Numbered from the stretch's first letter, positions 16,458 to 25,990 are shown. The stretch is 64,000 bases of DNA from DASXHD01 sp038239005 (GCA_038239005.1 JBBSFE010000011.1:1-64000), one strand, 5' to 3'. The notes: generated from the sequence alone by a model not told the origin. Numbers and translations: made by a program.

Positions 16458-18104
16458 ATGCGGGTTGTTCGCGCGTTCGCATGTGTGATTTGCGTTGTCG
16501 TCGCTTGCGGCGGGGATGATTCGTCGACGACCGATGGGGGCAAGGACTCGAGCGGGGGAGATTCGCCCGTTACGCTCGACTCCGGCGGTGACGCATCGAC
16601 TTCGCCGCCCATCGGGTGCGCCGCGCTTTCGACGCTGCCTGTGCGTACAGCGAAATACTTCGTCGATTTTTCTGCGGGCACTGACACCGCCGATGGAAAA
16701 TCTCAAACCACTGCGTGGAAGCATGCGCCCGGCGACGGCAACGCAACGGGCACGGCGAAGAGCACCACGCTCGCCTCCGGCGACGTGGTTCTCTTGAAAG
16801 GCGGCGTCGAATACGACGGCACCATCACCATCACCACGAGCGGCACGCAAGCATCGCCGATCGTTCTCGAAGGCGGCGCGCAACAAGGATGGGGAACGGG
16901 TAAAGCCATCATCGACGGCCAATCGACGCGCTCGCTCGGAGTCGCGGTCAATGCGGCGTCTTACGTGATCGTCGAAGGGTTCGAGGTGCAGAACTTCGAC
17001 AAGTCGCAAGGCTCGACGGGCATCAGCGTCGATGGCGGCAGCAACGACACGATCGTCGGCAATCAGCTGCACGACATCTATTGGGCGAAAAATCCGGGCG
17101 GCACGAGCTGGGAGCAGCAACGCGGCACGGGCATCTCGATCAACAACTCACCGGGCTCGAACGTCTACGCGAACTTCATTCGTGATTGCGGGAACGCGGG
17201 CATCTCGCTGAGCGCAGACGGCGCCGACGTTTCCGGCGGCACGACGGCATGCAACGAAGTCACGAACATGAACTGGGGAATCGTGGCCGCGCTCGGCGAT
17301 AGCAAACCCGGCACACACCTCGCCAACCTGACGATCTCACACAACTACATCCACGACTTCGACCAGTACTACGTCTGCAACGCCTGGCACCGCGACGGCA
17401 TCTTCGTCTTCTCGCGGCCGGACGACCAAACGCTCACGATCGACAATCTCGAAATCGCCGACAACTACTTCGAGGACAACACTTCGGCGCTCGGCTCGAC
17501 GGCGTGGATCTATCTCGAGTTCGTCTGCAGGAACTTCAACGTCCACCACAACATCCTCAACAAATCGCGCTCGTTCTACGCCATTCGCGTTCTCGGCGAC
17601 ACGTTCCAGGTTCAGGGCAACCACGTCTTCGCGAACAACGTGATCGCCAACTCCAACGGGCAGGGCAGCGCGGGGATTCACATCCAGCAATCGAGCGGCG
17701 CCAAGATCACGAACAACATTTTCTACGACGACGACGTCGGCTACATGATCGCCACCGACTCCATGACCGGCGCGACGGGCGACTACAACCTCTTCTTCCG
17801 AACCGATCCTGGAAAGAACGTCGCCATCCTCGACGCCGGCCCCGCCGCGAGCCCCAACACCGGCGGCGCGAAGTCACTCGATCTCGGAGGCATGCAAGGG
17901 CAGGGCTTCGAGATGCACGGCGCGTACGGCGACCCGCTTTGGTCGATGCCGTTCGCAAGCATCGATGGCGTTCCGAGTGGCTTCAAACCGAGCAGCGGCT
18001 CACCCGCGATCGATCACGGCACGCTCCTCTCGTACACCGTGGACTACGGTGGAGGGGCGATCCCGAAAGGCGCCGGTCCCGACATCGGCGCTTACGAACA
18101 GTGA
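16458..18104 (+). CDS. Parallel beta-helix lipoprotein (548 aa)
   Basis: Signal peptide with lipobox VVVAC (Cys17), followed by an Asp/Ser/Gly/Thr linker, then YFVDFSAGTDTADGKSQTTAW and VLLKGGVEYDGTI, the start of right-handed parallel beta-helix (pectate-lyase-like) proteins. Repeats rich in N-(x)-I, such as NNVIANSN, ITNNIFYDDD and LTISHNYIHDF, continue over about 350 residues, and the end is SPAIDHG...DIGAYEQ, the typical finish of this family. It is likely surface-attached and may bind or cleave polysaccharide; catalytic residues cannot be assigned. Its stop codon overlaps the GTG of the next gene. Confidence 0.85.
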   Translation: MRVVRAFACVICVVVACGGDDSSTTDGGKDSSGGDSPVTLDSGGDASTSPPIGCAALSTLPVRTAKYFVDFSAGTDTADGKSQTTAWKHAPGDGNATGTAKSTTLASGDVVLLKGGVEYDGTITITTSGTQASPIVLEGGAQQGWGTGKAIIDGQSTRSLGVAVNAASYVIVEGFEVQNFDKSQGSTGISVDGGSNDTIVGNQLHDIYWAKNPGGTSWEQQRGTGISINNSPGSNVYANFIRDCGNAGISLSADGADVSGGTTACNEVTNMNWGIVAALGDSKPGTHLANLTISHNYIHDFDQYYVCNAWHRDGIFVFSRPDDQTLTIDNLEIADNYFEDNTSALGSTAWIYLEFVCRNFNVHHNILNKSRSFYAIRVLGDTFQVQGNHVFANNVIANSNGQGSAGIHIQQSSGAKITNNIFYDDDVGYMIATDSMTGATGDYNLFFRTDPGKNVAILDAGPAASPNTGGAKSLDLGGMQGQGFEMHGAYGDPLWSMPFASIDGVPSGFKPSSGSPAIDHGTLLSYTVDYGGGAIPKGAGPDIGAYEQ

Positions 18105-18670
18105 TCCGCCGCGCTGAAGCGAGCGACTACGCCACCGTCGTTCGCGTGCTCGGCGCGGCGTTCGCCGACGATGCAGTTGCAAACTACATGCTTCGAAAGG
18201 CGTGGATTCCCCGGACATTTGGCACGTTTTTCAAGCACACGGTGCTTCCGCATCGCGAGGCGTGGATCGCAGACGACGACGGCGTCGCGCTTTGGACTCC
18301 GCCCGGAAAGTGGGACACGGGCGGCCTTCGTTTGGTCGCGATGGGGCCCACGCTGCTCGCAGCGGTGGCGGGGCGGATGATGCGAAGTGCGCGCGGCGCC
18401 GGGCGCGTTCAAGACAAGCATCCAACCGCGCCGCACTATTATCTCTTCGCGATCGGCGTCGACCCCGCGAAGCAAGGCCGCGGCATAGGCTCGAAGCTCT
18501 TGCGGCACGTCCTCGATCGCTGCGACGCAGAGAAAACTGCCGCGTACCTCGAGGCCTCGAGCGAATCCAACATGCGCCTCTACGCGCGCAACGGTTTCGA
18601 GGTCACCGAAGAATTCAAGATGGCGCCCGACGCGCCACCGGTGTGGCTCATGTGGCGCGACCCACACTGA
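18101..18670 (+). CDS. GNAT-family N-acetyltransferase (189 aa)
   Basis: Starts at GTG 18101, whose last bases overlap the TGA of the preceding gene (GTGA), implying translational coupling. The acetyl-CoA motif A reads LFAIGVDPAKQGRGIGSKLLRHVL (about residues 113-136; shown by V-x-P-x-xQGRGIG), followed by the motif B region AYLEASSESNMRLYARNGFEV. The fold and length match standalone GNAT enzymes. The substrate is unknown, and coupling to a beta-helix lipoprotein gives no obvious clue. Confidence 0.88.
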   Translation: MIRRAEASDYATVVRVLGAAFADDAVANYMLRKAWIPRTFGTFFKHTVLPHREAWIADDDGVALWTPPGKWDTGGLRLVAMGPTLLAAVAGRMMRSARGAGRVQDKHPTAPHYYLFAIGVDPAKQGRGIGSKLLRHVLDRCDAEKTAAYLEASSESNMRLYARNGFEVTEEFKMAPDAPPVWLMWRDPH

Positions 18671-18715
18671 TATCGCCCTCGGCTCAATTCGAGCACAAGG
18701 TCGCGGGTCAGGCGA

Positions 18716-19264
18716 TTAGCTCGGCAACATGACCTCGTCGACAAACGGCGGCCGATCTTCTGGCCAGTGGCGGTCCTCGAGCCACGCAAAGTGCCCGAGG
18801 TTTTCGTACCAATCGAAGCGATGTAGCTCGCTCTGCGCTCCGTCGCGGAAGAACCACCGGAGTCGCTGGTCCGACGCAAGCCGCGCTTCGAGCGTCTGCT
18901 CCGAGTCGAGCTCGATGTTGCCGAGCGCGGCATCGATCGCCATCGTCACACGCCCATTGCCGACGCACTCGCCGTACGCCGCATCGAGAATCTTCTCGCC
19001 GCGCGACGTGAGCGAGACGAACTTTGTTCGTCCGTGGCGCCACGTCATGACCCACTCAAGCTGCTCGAGCACGCAAAGCATCTCGCAAACCGTAGCCCGG
19101 GCCAGCCCGGTTGCCTGCCAAAGCTCCTTCTGCGTCGCCCCCTCCCCAATGGCCGAAAGCATCTCGTACCGAGCTGGCGTCACCCCAAACGCCTTCAAAA
19201 CCCGCCGCCCCATCCGATTGAGCGTCAAATGCACCCGCTTTGCCGAAAAAATCACCACATTCAC
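18716..19264 (-). CDS. Winged-helix transcriptional regulator, MarR-like (182 aa)
   Basis: The central region has the MarR/wHTH pattern: YEMLSAIGEGATQKELWQATGL, then the recognition helix ARATVCEMLCVLEQLEWV, and a wing MTWRHGRTKFVSLTSRGEKIL (about residues 32-95). The C-terminal third (DSEQTLEARL...) is not part of the usual fold and may sense a ligand. GTG 19264 is chosen because GGGAGG lies six bases upstream; the frame extends further but would read through a palindrome-rich intergenic region. Two perfect 14-bp palindromes lie 71-117 bp upstream and could be its own operators. Confidence 0.8.
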   Translation of the reverse strand: MNVVIFSAKRVHLTLNRMGRRVLKAFGVTPARYEMLSAIGEGATQKELWQATGLARATVCEMLCVLEQLEWVMTWRHGRTKFVSLTSRGEKILDAAYGECVGNGRVTMAIDAALGNIELDSEQTLEARLASDQRLRWFFRDGAQSELHRFDWYENLGHFAWLEDRHWPEDRPPFVDEVMLPS

Positions 19265-19334
19265 GTGCCACCTCCCGACCCAGCCAAAGCACCCCCCATG
19301 CCACCCCCAGATTCCCCTTCCAGAAGGGCTTCCC

Positions 19335-19348
19335 GTTCGGATCCGAAC
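19335..19348. promoter_or_regulatory. 14-bp perfect palindrome, possible operator
   Basis: GTTCGGATCCGAAC reads the same on both strands and lies 71 bp upstream of the wHTH regulator start in an otherwise empty intergenic gap. Perfect dyads of this size suit a dimeric MarR-type repressor. Operator function is inferred from position only. Confidence 0.35.
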
Positions 19349-19367
19349 CGGAGAGGCGAAAAAAGGG

Positions 19368-19381
19368 GTGGCCCGGGCCAC
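19368..19381. promoter_or_regulatory. Second 14-bp palindrome, operator or terminator arm
   Basis: GTGGCCCGGGCCAC is perfectly palindromic and lies 27 bp beyond the stop codon side of the antiporter gene and 104 bp upstream of the wHTH start. A closely related 16-mer cluster follows at 19385-19400. It may terminate the antiporter transcript or bind the regulator. Confidence 0.3.
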
Positions 19382-19407
19382 GGTGGGCCAGGCCGGTGGC
19401 CGGCGCG

Positions 19408-20781
19408 TCAGGCCACGGGTGGGGGTGGGACGCTATAGACGCTCGCGCGTTCGGGCTCGGGGGCTTTCGATGACTCGCCTGTCGAGTCGAGCGAGAACTT
19501 GAACATGATCGGGCCGATCATTTCGTTGAGCGCGACCGTGGCGATGGCAAGGGCGCGAAAGCCGCTTCCGAATCTAGGATTCGCGTTCGCGATTGTGCCA
19601 GCGATACCGAGCGCAACGCCCGCTTGCGAGACGAGCCCGGACCAACCAAGCCGACGCAATGCCGGAGGATCTTTTGCGAGCCACGTGCTGATGCGATTCG
19701 CCGTGATGGTGAGCGTGGCGCGGCCGAGGAACAAGATGAGTGCAGCGGGCCACAATTTCCGCAAGAGCGGAATATCGAGCTCGGCGCCGGCGATGGCGAA
19801 GAAGAGCACGTAGACGACGCTGCCCGTGTCCTCGACGACGTGAATCAGCTTCTCGCCTTGCTTCGAAAGGTTTTGTACGAGAAAGCCGGCCACCAAGAAC
19901 GTGAGGAGCGGCTCGAACTGCAGATACTTGATGACCTCGGTAAAGCCGAAGCCCAGCGCGATGAGCACGACGAGGAAGTTCTTCTGCACGAACTTCAGGT
20001 ACGCGACGATGAGGAGACCAAGTGACGTGCCGAGCGAGACGCTGCCGATGATTTCTTGGCCAAGGTGGCTGAGCGCGGTGATCGAGAACGTGGCGCCAGG
20101 CTCGAGCAGCGGCTTTGTGAGCGTAATGACCGTGGCCGCGAGGATGATCACGACGACGTCCGAAAGCATGACGAACGCGAGCGTGAAGGTCGCGATCGGG
20201 CCTTGTGCGCGCGTTTGCGAGAGAATGCCGAGCGCAGCCGACGGGCTTCGCGTGATGGCGACGACGCCTTCGAGAAGCGCGATGCCGATGAGCATCGAGA
20301 GGCCACCCGAGCGCGCGAACGGAATGAGCGGGGACGCCGCAATGAACACGAGCGACATCGCGCAGAGCACGAAGAAGCATTGCATCACGGTCGCCCACGC
20401 AAGCGAGCGCACGCTCTTCTTCAGCATGTCGAGGCGGAGCTCGGCACCGCCGGAGAGTGCGATGAGCGAGAGCGCGAGCCCGTTGACCGAGTGCAATGAC
20501 TCGACCGACTCGTGGCTGACGAGGTGAAGCACGTATGGCCCGCCGACGATGCCGACGGTCAGATACGCCGTGAGGTGGGGGATCTTCAGCGGCTCGAGGA
20601 GCTCGCTCGCAAGCGTGCCGCCCGTGAGGAAGAGGCCGAGCGCCGCGATGTTTGCGACCGTGCCCGCATGAGGCGATGTGCGCATCGCCACCCACAAAAG
20701 CGCAAAGACCGCCGCAAGCGCGACGAGCTGGACCGCTCGTGTGCCAAGACCTTTGGGTTGCCCGTGCGCGGCGGAGCTCAA
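19408..20781 (-). CDS. CPA2-type monovalent cation:proton antiporter-like protein (457 aa)
   Basis: About 12 hydrophobic helices. The N-terminal half contains GGTLASELLEPLKIPHLTAYLTVGIVGGPYVL and LIALSGGAELRLD, and the middle has ITRSPSAALGILSQ and FVMLSDVVVIILAATVI, the arrangement of NhaA/KefB-like antiporters where a conserved acidic residue in the core (here the Asp of LSDVVV) carries ions. The C-terminus is a short soluble Pro-rich tail with no TrkA domain. The start is a TTG overlapping the upstream gene's stop (TTGA), so it is probably translated by coupling. It exchanges Na+ or K+ for protons by family analogy. Confidence 0.85.
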   Translation of the reverse strand: MSSAAHGQPKGLGTRAVQLVALAAVFALLWVAMRTSPHAGTVANIAALGLFLTGGTLASELLEPLKIPHLTAYLTVGIVGGPYVLHLVSHESVESLHSVNGLALSLIALSGGAELRLDMLKKSVRSLAWATVMQCFFVLCAMSLVFIAASPLIPFARSGGLSMLIGIALLEGVVAITRSPSAALGILSQTRAQGPIATFTLAFVMLSDVVVIILAATVITLTKPLLEPGATFSITALSHLGQEIIGSVSLGTSLGLLIVAYLKFVQKNFLVVLIALGFGFTEVIKYLQFEPLLTFLVAGFLVQNLSKQGEKLIHVVEDTGSVVYVLFFAIAGAELDIPLLRKLWPAALILFLGRATLTITANRISTWLAKDPPALRRLGWSGLVSQAGVALGIAGTIANANPRFGSGFRALAIATVALNEMIGPIMFKFSLDSTGESSKAPEPERASVYSVPPPPVA

Positions 20782-22028
20782 GTCGGCTCCGTTTCGTGTT
20801 TGGGCTCGGCGTCGGCGGCCGCGGCTTCGCGCGCCTCGGGGCTGTGGAGCTCACCCGCGCGGCGGAGTGCGACGCGGAGTGCGGGTGGGCCGATGAGCTC
20901 GCCGGCGACGCAAAGCGCAGCGGAGACCGCGAGCACCGTGGAGCCGACGGCGCCTGGGAACGTGATAACGCACACGAGGCCGATGCACATCGTGAGCGTT
21001 CCCGAAGAGAGCGTTGCGAGGCCGAGGACGTTGCCCGTGCTGGCGGCGTCGCGGTCGAAGGCGGTGAACACCCGCGCGACGAGCACCTTCACGACAACGC
21101 GCGCACCGAACACGAGGCCGAAAACCGCGACGGTATGACCGATGTTCTGCGGCTCGATGCGGACGCCGCACACGATGAGGAGCGGCAAGAGAGCGCCGCG
21201 CTCGGTAGGCGCGAGCATCGCGCGAATCTCGTGACGGTGATGCGACGCGAGCACGAGGACGATGCCCATCACGAACAGCACGACGACGTAGGCGAGGCCG
21301 AGCATCGCGGAAACGCCGATGCCGAGCATCGAGATGCCGAGCACCGTGCCCCAGCTTTCGCGAAGACGAAACTCGCGTCCGAGGAGAAGCGCGCACATGT
21401 ATCCGAGGAGCGCGCCCATGCCGACGGTGATGCCCGAAACCGCGGGTGCGCCGAGCGCCGCGAGCTTCGACTTTCCGGCGATCGCGAAGATGGCGACGAG
21501 GAGGCCGATCGGAACGAGATCATCGGCGCCTGCGACGTCTTCGAGCCATTCCGTGACGGGGCCGGTTGCGCCGTAGCGCTCGCGCACCCAGCGCATCACG
21601 AGGCGCGTCGTTTCGCATGACACGGCGGCAAGCGCGAGCGCGAGCACGAGCCGGTCTTTCGCGAGCTCCGGCGCAACGTGTGCGACCCCGAAGTAGACGG
21701 CAGCGAACACCGCGCCGGCCGCAACCAGGGCACTCGCGAGCGCCAGCAAAATGCGTGCAAAATGCACATAACCGCGCGAGGTCATGGCGTAGTGCGCGCC
21801 GGTCGAGAGCATCAGCCATGCGAGCGCGACCGCGATCACGGGCTCGACGGTCGACACGAGCGAACTCGGGACGACACCGAGAGCGCGCGGCCCGAGCACG
21901 ATGCCAAGCACGACCCACTCGACGCTCGACGGCAAGCCGACACCGCTCACGGAACGCTCGCCACCGACGAGGAAGCTCCCCAAATAGGCGACGAGCAAAA
22001 GCCCCATCAAGAGGAGAAGAGAGTTCAC
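20778..22028 (-). CDS. Second CPA-like antiporter subunit or transporter (416 aa)
   Basis: A multi-helix membrane protein with the same general plan as its downstream neighbour but divergent: VVLGIVLGPRALGVVPSS, WLMLSTGAHYAM and EWLEDVAGADDLVPIGLLVAIF carry acidic residues in or near helices expected to line the pathway. The C-terminus is acidic and soluble (EAREAAAADAEPKHETEPT). It overlaps the next gene by four bases and follows the MscS gene by four. Two dissimilar antiporters in tandem may form a heteromeric exchanger, but this is inference. Confidence 0.78.
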   Translation of the reverse strand: MNSLLLLMGLLLVAYLGSFLVGGERSVSGVGLPSSVEWVVLGIVLGPRALGVVPSSLVSTVEPVIAVALAWLMLSTGAHYAMTSRGYVHFARILLALASALVAAGAVFAAVYFGVAHVAPELAKDRLVLALALAAVSCETTRLVMRWVRERYGATGPVTEWLEDVAGADDLVPIGLLVAIFAIAGKSKLAALGAPAVSGITVGMGALLGYMCALLLGREFRLRESWGTVLGISMLGIGVSAMLGLAYVVVLFVMGIVLVLASHHRHEIRAMLAPTERGALLPLLIVCGVRIEPQNIGHTVAVFGLVFGARVVVKVLVARVFTAFDRDAASTGNVLGLATLSSGTLTMCIGLVCVITFPGAVGSTVLAVSAALCVAGELIGPPALRVALRRAGELHSPEAREAAAADAEPKHETEPT

Positions 22029-22032
22029 AGCG

Positions 22033-23664
22033 TCACGACCCTCGGGAGCGGCCGAATTCGATGCCGGCGTCGTGGAGGGCGCGCGTGATCGCGGTGGCGG
22101 GGTCTTCTTCGTCGAGCGCGCGCTTGGCGACGATTTCGTAGCGTGCGCCGTCGGCGTCGATGGCGAGGAGGCGAACGCGCGGCTCGCCGTGTTTGCTCGC
22201 GCCCGACGTTGCCATCACCTTGCGGACTCTGTCTTGTGGGGCGTGTGCGTCGACGACGACTTCGAACGTCGCGAGTGGGAACGCGCCGAGAACGCGCAGA
22301 GGTTTCACCAGCGTGAGGAGGTGGGGGATGCGAAGCTCGGCGCCTTCGCCGTCGAGCACGCGGACCTCGAGCAGGCTCAGGCCGATGATGCGGCCTTGGC
22401 GCCCGTCGAACGAGATGAAGTCGCCGACGCGCAATCGCCGCCAAAAGACGGTCGAAAAGCCAATCGTCATCGACGAGAAAAGCGGAACGAGCGCAAGCGT
22501 GAGCGCCGCAAGCACGGCGAGCCCGGCACGCGCCGCAGAGCCTTGCTCCGTGCCCGTGACGAGCGGTGCGCCGAGGACAAGCGCGCCAACGACGACGCCG
22601 AGGCGCGATACCGTGCTGATTGCGGGCGCGAGATCGGGTGGCAACCATGCGAGCTGCGTCTCGCCGACTTCAACCGAGCGGAAGAAGAGGCGAATGAAAC
22701 GCACGACGAGGAAGACGACGACGCCCGCGACGATTGCGACGACGAACAGCGGAAGCGAAATCGCGATGCGTCCGACGAGCGCGCCCAGCGGCGTGAGGAT
22801 CGTCGTCGTGATCTTGCCGCCGACGTCTTTCGTGATCTCGAAGCGCGACAGCACGAAGACGAGCCAGATGTAGAGCACCGTGAGCTGAAGCCCACGCTCG
22901 AGCAGCGATATGCCTATGCGTATGAGCCCCTGAAATGCCGCGGGCCGCATGACCTCGACATTGCCGAGGCGGAGCGCGGGCAGGCGCTGCGGGTGTGCCG
23001 TGATCCACTCGCGGCTGCGCGTCGAGACGGCGCCCATCCAACGTAGGAACAAGAACGCGATGAGCGCGCTCAAGACGACGAGAGACCACGAAAATACGCG
23101 CGTTGCGATGTCGCGGCGTGTGCGCTCGGCCTTGAGACCGGCGCGAATGTTTTCGCTGATGGTCGTCGCGTGCGTGCTCAATGACGTGTCGCCTGCGGCG
23201 TCTGCGTCGTCTTGCGTGAGCTCGACGATGGGGCGGTTGCCGACGAGGACCACGGCAAGACCGGGCTTCGATTCGTCGACGCGAGCGTCGTCTGCCTCGG
23301 TCTCCTCGAAGACCCGCTCGAGAGCGGCCGTCGCGCGGCGCGCACGCTCTTCCGGTTTGATACCGGATCGCGCGACGCGGATCGCGAAGATGCGTTTGTC
23401 GTGAAGGCGAACCGGCGAGCCTTCGACGACTTCACGTGGCGTCTCGGTGGCTTTGTCAGCCGAGACCGGCGCAGCGCTGGCGCTCATGACCGGTTCGACT
23501 TGTGCGACGGGCGCCTCGGCTTCGGGCTCCTCCGCGTCGACGGTCGCATCGAGGCTCGCGTCGAGGGCGTCGACCCCCGCGTCGCGCACGAGCACGATCG
23601 CCCCAGCGTTCGGGGCGAAAACCACAATCAGAACCAACGCACAAAGCGCGGCCAGCCAGCGCAT
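22033..23664 (-). CDS. MscS-family mechanosensitive ion channel with periplasmic extension (543 aa)
   Basis: A signal peptide (residues about 1-22) and an acidic, Val/Ala-rich periplasmic region of about 190 residues precede several transmembrane helices. The MscS core follows: pore-lining helix and beta domain with FSTVFWRRLRVGDFISFDGRQGRIIGLSLLEVRVLDGEGAELRIPH, the last segment being the standard vestibule signature. MscS channels release osmolytes upon membrane tension. It heads the antiporter genes, all in one strand with 4-bp gaps or overlaps, which makes an osmotic/ion-homeostasis operon. Confidence 0.9.
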   Translation of the reverse strand: MRWLAALCALVLIVVFAPNAGAIVLVRDAGVDALDASLDATVDAEEPEAEAPVAQVEPVMSASAAPVSADKATETPREVVEGSPVRLHDKRIFAIRVARSGIKPEERARRATAALERVFEETEADDARVDESKPGLAVVLVGNRPIVELTQDDADAAGDTSLSTHATTISENIRAGLKAERTRRDIATRVFSWSLVVLSALIAFLFLRWMGAVSTRSREWITAHPQRLPALRLGNVEVMRPAAFQGLIRIGISLLERGLQLTVLYIWLVFVLSRFEITKDVGGKITTTILTPLGALVGRIAISLPLFVVAIVAGVVVFLVVRFIRLFFRSVEVGETQLAWLPPDLAPAISTVSRLGVVVGALVLGAPLVTGTEQGSAARAGLAVLAALTLALVPLFSSMTIGFSTVFWRRLRVGDFISFDGRQGRIIGLSLLEVRVLDGEGAELRIPHLLTLVKPLRVLGAFPLATFEVVVDAHAPQDRVRKVMATSGASKHGEPRVRLLAIDADGARYEIVAKRALDEEDPATAITRALHDAGIEFGRSRGS

Positions 23665-23674
23665 CAGCCAGACT

Positions 23675-25252
23675 CTACACGATTCCGGTTGGACTACGTT
23701 TTCGACGTAATGCGCCGAGCGCCCAGGTCGCGTCGCCGGCGCGAAGCTCGCGCATCGCGACGAGCGCGATCACATAAACGAGCGCGAGACCCATCCCCAC
23801 GCCAGGCGCGAGCCATCTCGAGACGGCGGGGATTCGCGAACCCACGGCGACGGCAATCGCCAGAGCGACGATCACGCGAACACACGACGTGACCGGAACG
23901 AACGCGCCCGCAACGCGCACGACGACGACGCCGCACACGACGAGCGCAACTGCAAGAGCGCCGGCCATGCACCACGCGGTGCTGGCGAGCTGGTCGGAGC
24001 CGACCGCGCGCGCGGGAACGACGATGGCGCATGCGCCCGCGGCTGCAGCGGTTGCCGTTGCGGTGATGATTGCGGATACGCGCTCACGTCCGAGGCTCGA
24101 CAAAACCGTGCACCCGATGCCGAGCATCGCGAACCCGCCCTGACCGATCGCGAGAACACGCAAGGTCGATGCGCCGCGCGCGGCCGTGTCGGGATCGTAC
24201 GCGAAACGAATGGCGGTCTCCGGCATGCCGGCGATCACCGCGACCATGAAACCGGCTGCGATCGCGCCGAGCCGCGCGCCGCGTGCAACGTAGTCGCGCA
24301 CGGCATCTTCGCTGTGCTCGGCGCGTGCGCGTGCGAGCATGGGAAAGAGGATTTGCGTGAGGCTGAGAAGCATCTGGTATGGCAAAAACGCGAAGAGCTG
24401 GCACGCGCGATATGTAGCAACCCATTCGTCGGCGGCTTTGTCGGCAACATCGCCCGCGAGCCCCGTGACGTGGGCACCTTCGGACAAGAAGCGCCCGAGC
24501 AGAATGATGTCGATTTGCATCAGCGCGTTGGTGAAAAACTGCGCGGCTGCGAGCGGTACGAGCACCGCGAGATACGCCGTGCCTGCGAGCACCGAACCCG
24601 CCGCGCCCGTTGCGCCTTTGCGCGCTGCGCGCACCATCCCGGTCGCGATGAGCGCGATGGTGAGCGCCGCGACCGAAAACCCGACGGTCGACCCGAGCAC
24701 GCCAGAAGCGCCGCGCGTGAGAAACAGCCAACCCACACCGAGCAACCCCGCAGTGCGTAGCGTTGCGAAGATCACGTCGAGCATGGCTTGCTTGACGAAG
24801 AGCCCGCGCCCGTTCAGCACGCCCACGAGCGGCGCGTAGAGCCCGTAAAACAAAACGACCGCGCTCATCGCGAGAAGCGGCGCGGTGATGTGGGGAGCGT
24901 GCTCGAACCGCGCTACGAGCGGAGCCGCCGCTGCGAACAGAACGGCCGCTGCAATCGCGATGGGCACGTGTACGCGCATGGCCGCGCGTTGCGCTTCATC
25001 CTCGCGCCCCGGCGCGCCCGCAACCGCGCGACTCGCCGATTGCGTCGACCCCGCAACGACGACGTTGTTCACGATGTTGGCGGGCGCCAAAACGAGCGCA
25101 AGCGCGCCATACGCGGGCCGCCCGATGAATCGCGGCAACAGCGATTGCTGCACGAACCCGGACAAAATGAAAAACACCTTCGCGCCAAGCACGGCGATCC
25201 CGCCGATGCCCGCCCGTGCCGCGATCTTGTCGCCGCCGCTCACGGCACTCAC
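23675..25252 (-). CDS. MOP-superfamily flippase (oligosaccharide/lipid II type, 525 aa)
   Basis: Twelve to fourteen hydrophobic helices and the start AARAGIGGIAVLGAKVFFILSGFVQQSLLPRFIG typical of polysaccharide biosynthesis/MATE-like flippases (Wzx, MurJ and relatives). Segments such as PRFIGRPAYGALALVLAPANI and LIALI...LL are consistent. Such proteins flip undecaprenyl-linked sugars. No glycosyltransferase or polymerase neighbours are seen, so the substrate is unknown. GTG 25252 is the start. The gene ends ten bases before the MscS gene, so it is likely in the same operon; LysE follows the same direction with a 12-bp gap. Confidence 0.82.
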   Translation of the reverse strand: MSAVSGGDKIAARAGIGGIAVLGAKVFFILSGFVQQSLLPRFIGRPAYGALALVLAPANIVNNVVVAGSTQSASRAVAGAPGREDEAQRAAMRVHVPIAIAAAVLFAAAAPLVARFEHAPHITAPLLAMSAVVLFYGLYAPLVGVLNGRGLFVKQAMLDVIFATLRTAGLLGVGWLFLTRGASGVLGSTVGFSVAALTIALIATGMVRAARKGATGAAGSVLAGTAYLAVLVPLAAAQFFTNALMQIDIILLGRFLSEGAHVTGLAGDVADKAADEWVATYRACQLFAFLPYQMLLSLTQILFPMLARARAEHSEDAVRDYVARGARLGAIAAGFMVAVIAGMPETAIRFAYDPDTAARGASTLRVLAIGQGGFAMLGIGCTVLSSLGRERVSAIITATATAAAAGACAIVVPARAVGSDQLASTAWCMAGALAVALVVCGVVVVRVAGAFVPVTSCVRVIVALAIAVAVGSRIPAVSRWLAPGVGMGLALVYVIALVAMRELRAGDATWALGALRRKRSPTGIV

Positions 25253-25264
25253 CCCTCGAGGGTA

Positions 25265-25903
25265 CTACGCGGCGTGGCTGAGAACGATCGCCGTCTTGAT
25301 GCCCATCGCGATGCCGCCGATCACGAGCGCCCATCCAAGCACATGCACCAAGCGCGTCATCGTGCTCTCGCGGAAGCGGTCGCGGAAGTGGCGCACGAGC
25401 GAGACGAACACCCAGAACCATCCGAGGATGCCGCCGAGCACGCCGATCGCGAACGGAACTGCATCGAGCGCACGCGAAGGAACGAGCGAGTTCGCATGCA
25501 GCGTGGTGATCACCGTCGCCCACGAGACGATGAGCGTCGGGTTGAATGCGGTCAGCGAAAACCCGAGCAGTATCTTGTGCGGATTCGATTTGCCCGCACG
25601 TTGCTCCGATGCGCGCGTAACGCGTTTGCGAACGAGATAGATGCCAACGCCGAGGAGCGCAATCGCAGAGAAGACATGCGACACCGAAACGACGAGAGGA
25701 AACCGCTGCGTGAGCGCCGCGACTCCGACGAACGCGAGCGCCGCCGATATGCTCTCCGCCGCGGCCGACCCGCCAGCGATCATGAATGCGTCGCGCCACT
25801 TGCCTTCGAGCGCATTTCGCAGAACGAGCACGGCAACCGGGCCCGCTACGGGTATCGACGCGATGAACCCCGCGATGATTCCGACGAAGAAGGCGAGAAT
25901 CAT
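25265..25903 (-). CDS. LysE-family amino-acid exporter (212 aa)
   Basis: Six hydrophobic helices and the signature start FFVGIIAGFIASIPVAGPVAVLVLRNALEGKWRDAFMIAGGSAAAESI match LysE/ArgO/RhtB translocators, which export basic amino acids, homoserine or similar solutes. The motif FSLTAFNPTLIVSW, with a conserved NP, is present. The length (212 aa) is normal. It is first gene of the flippase-MscS-antiporter block, 12 bp from the flippase. Confidence 0.9.
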   Translation of the reverse strand: MILAFFVGIIAGFIASIPVAGPVAVLVLRNALEGKWRDAFMIAGGSAAAESISAALAFVGVAALTQRFPLVVSVSHVFSAIALLGVGIYLVRKRVTRASEQRAGKSNPHKILLGFSLTAFNPTLIVSWATVITTLHANSLVPSRALDAVPFAIGVLGGILGWFWVFVSLVRHFRDRFRESTMTRLVHVLGWALVIGGIAMGIKTAIVLSHAA

Positions 25904-25990
25904 GGCCGAGCCACGTGCAATGTCCTTGCCGCTCGTCTTTTCCGTCCGTACGCCGTCATGCGCGTGGCATTCGCGCGTGCGCGCCGCACA

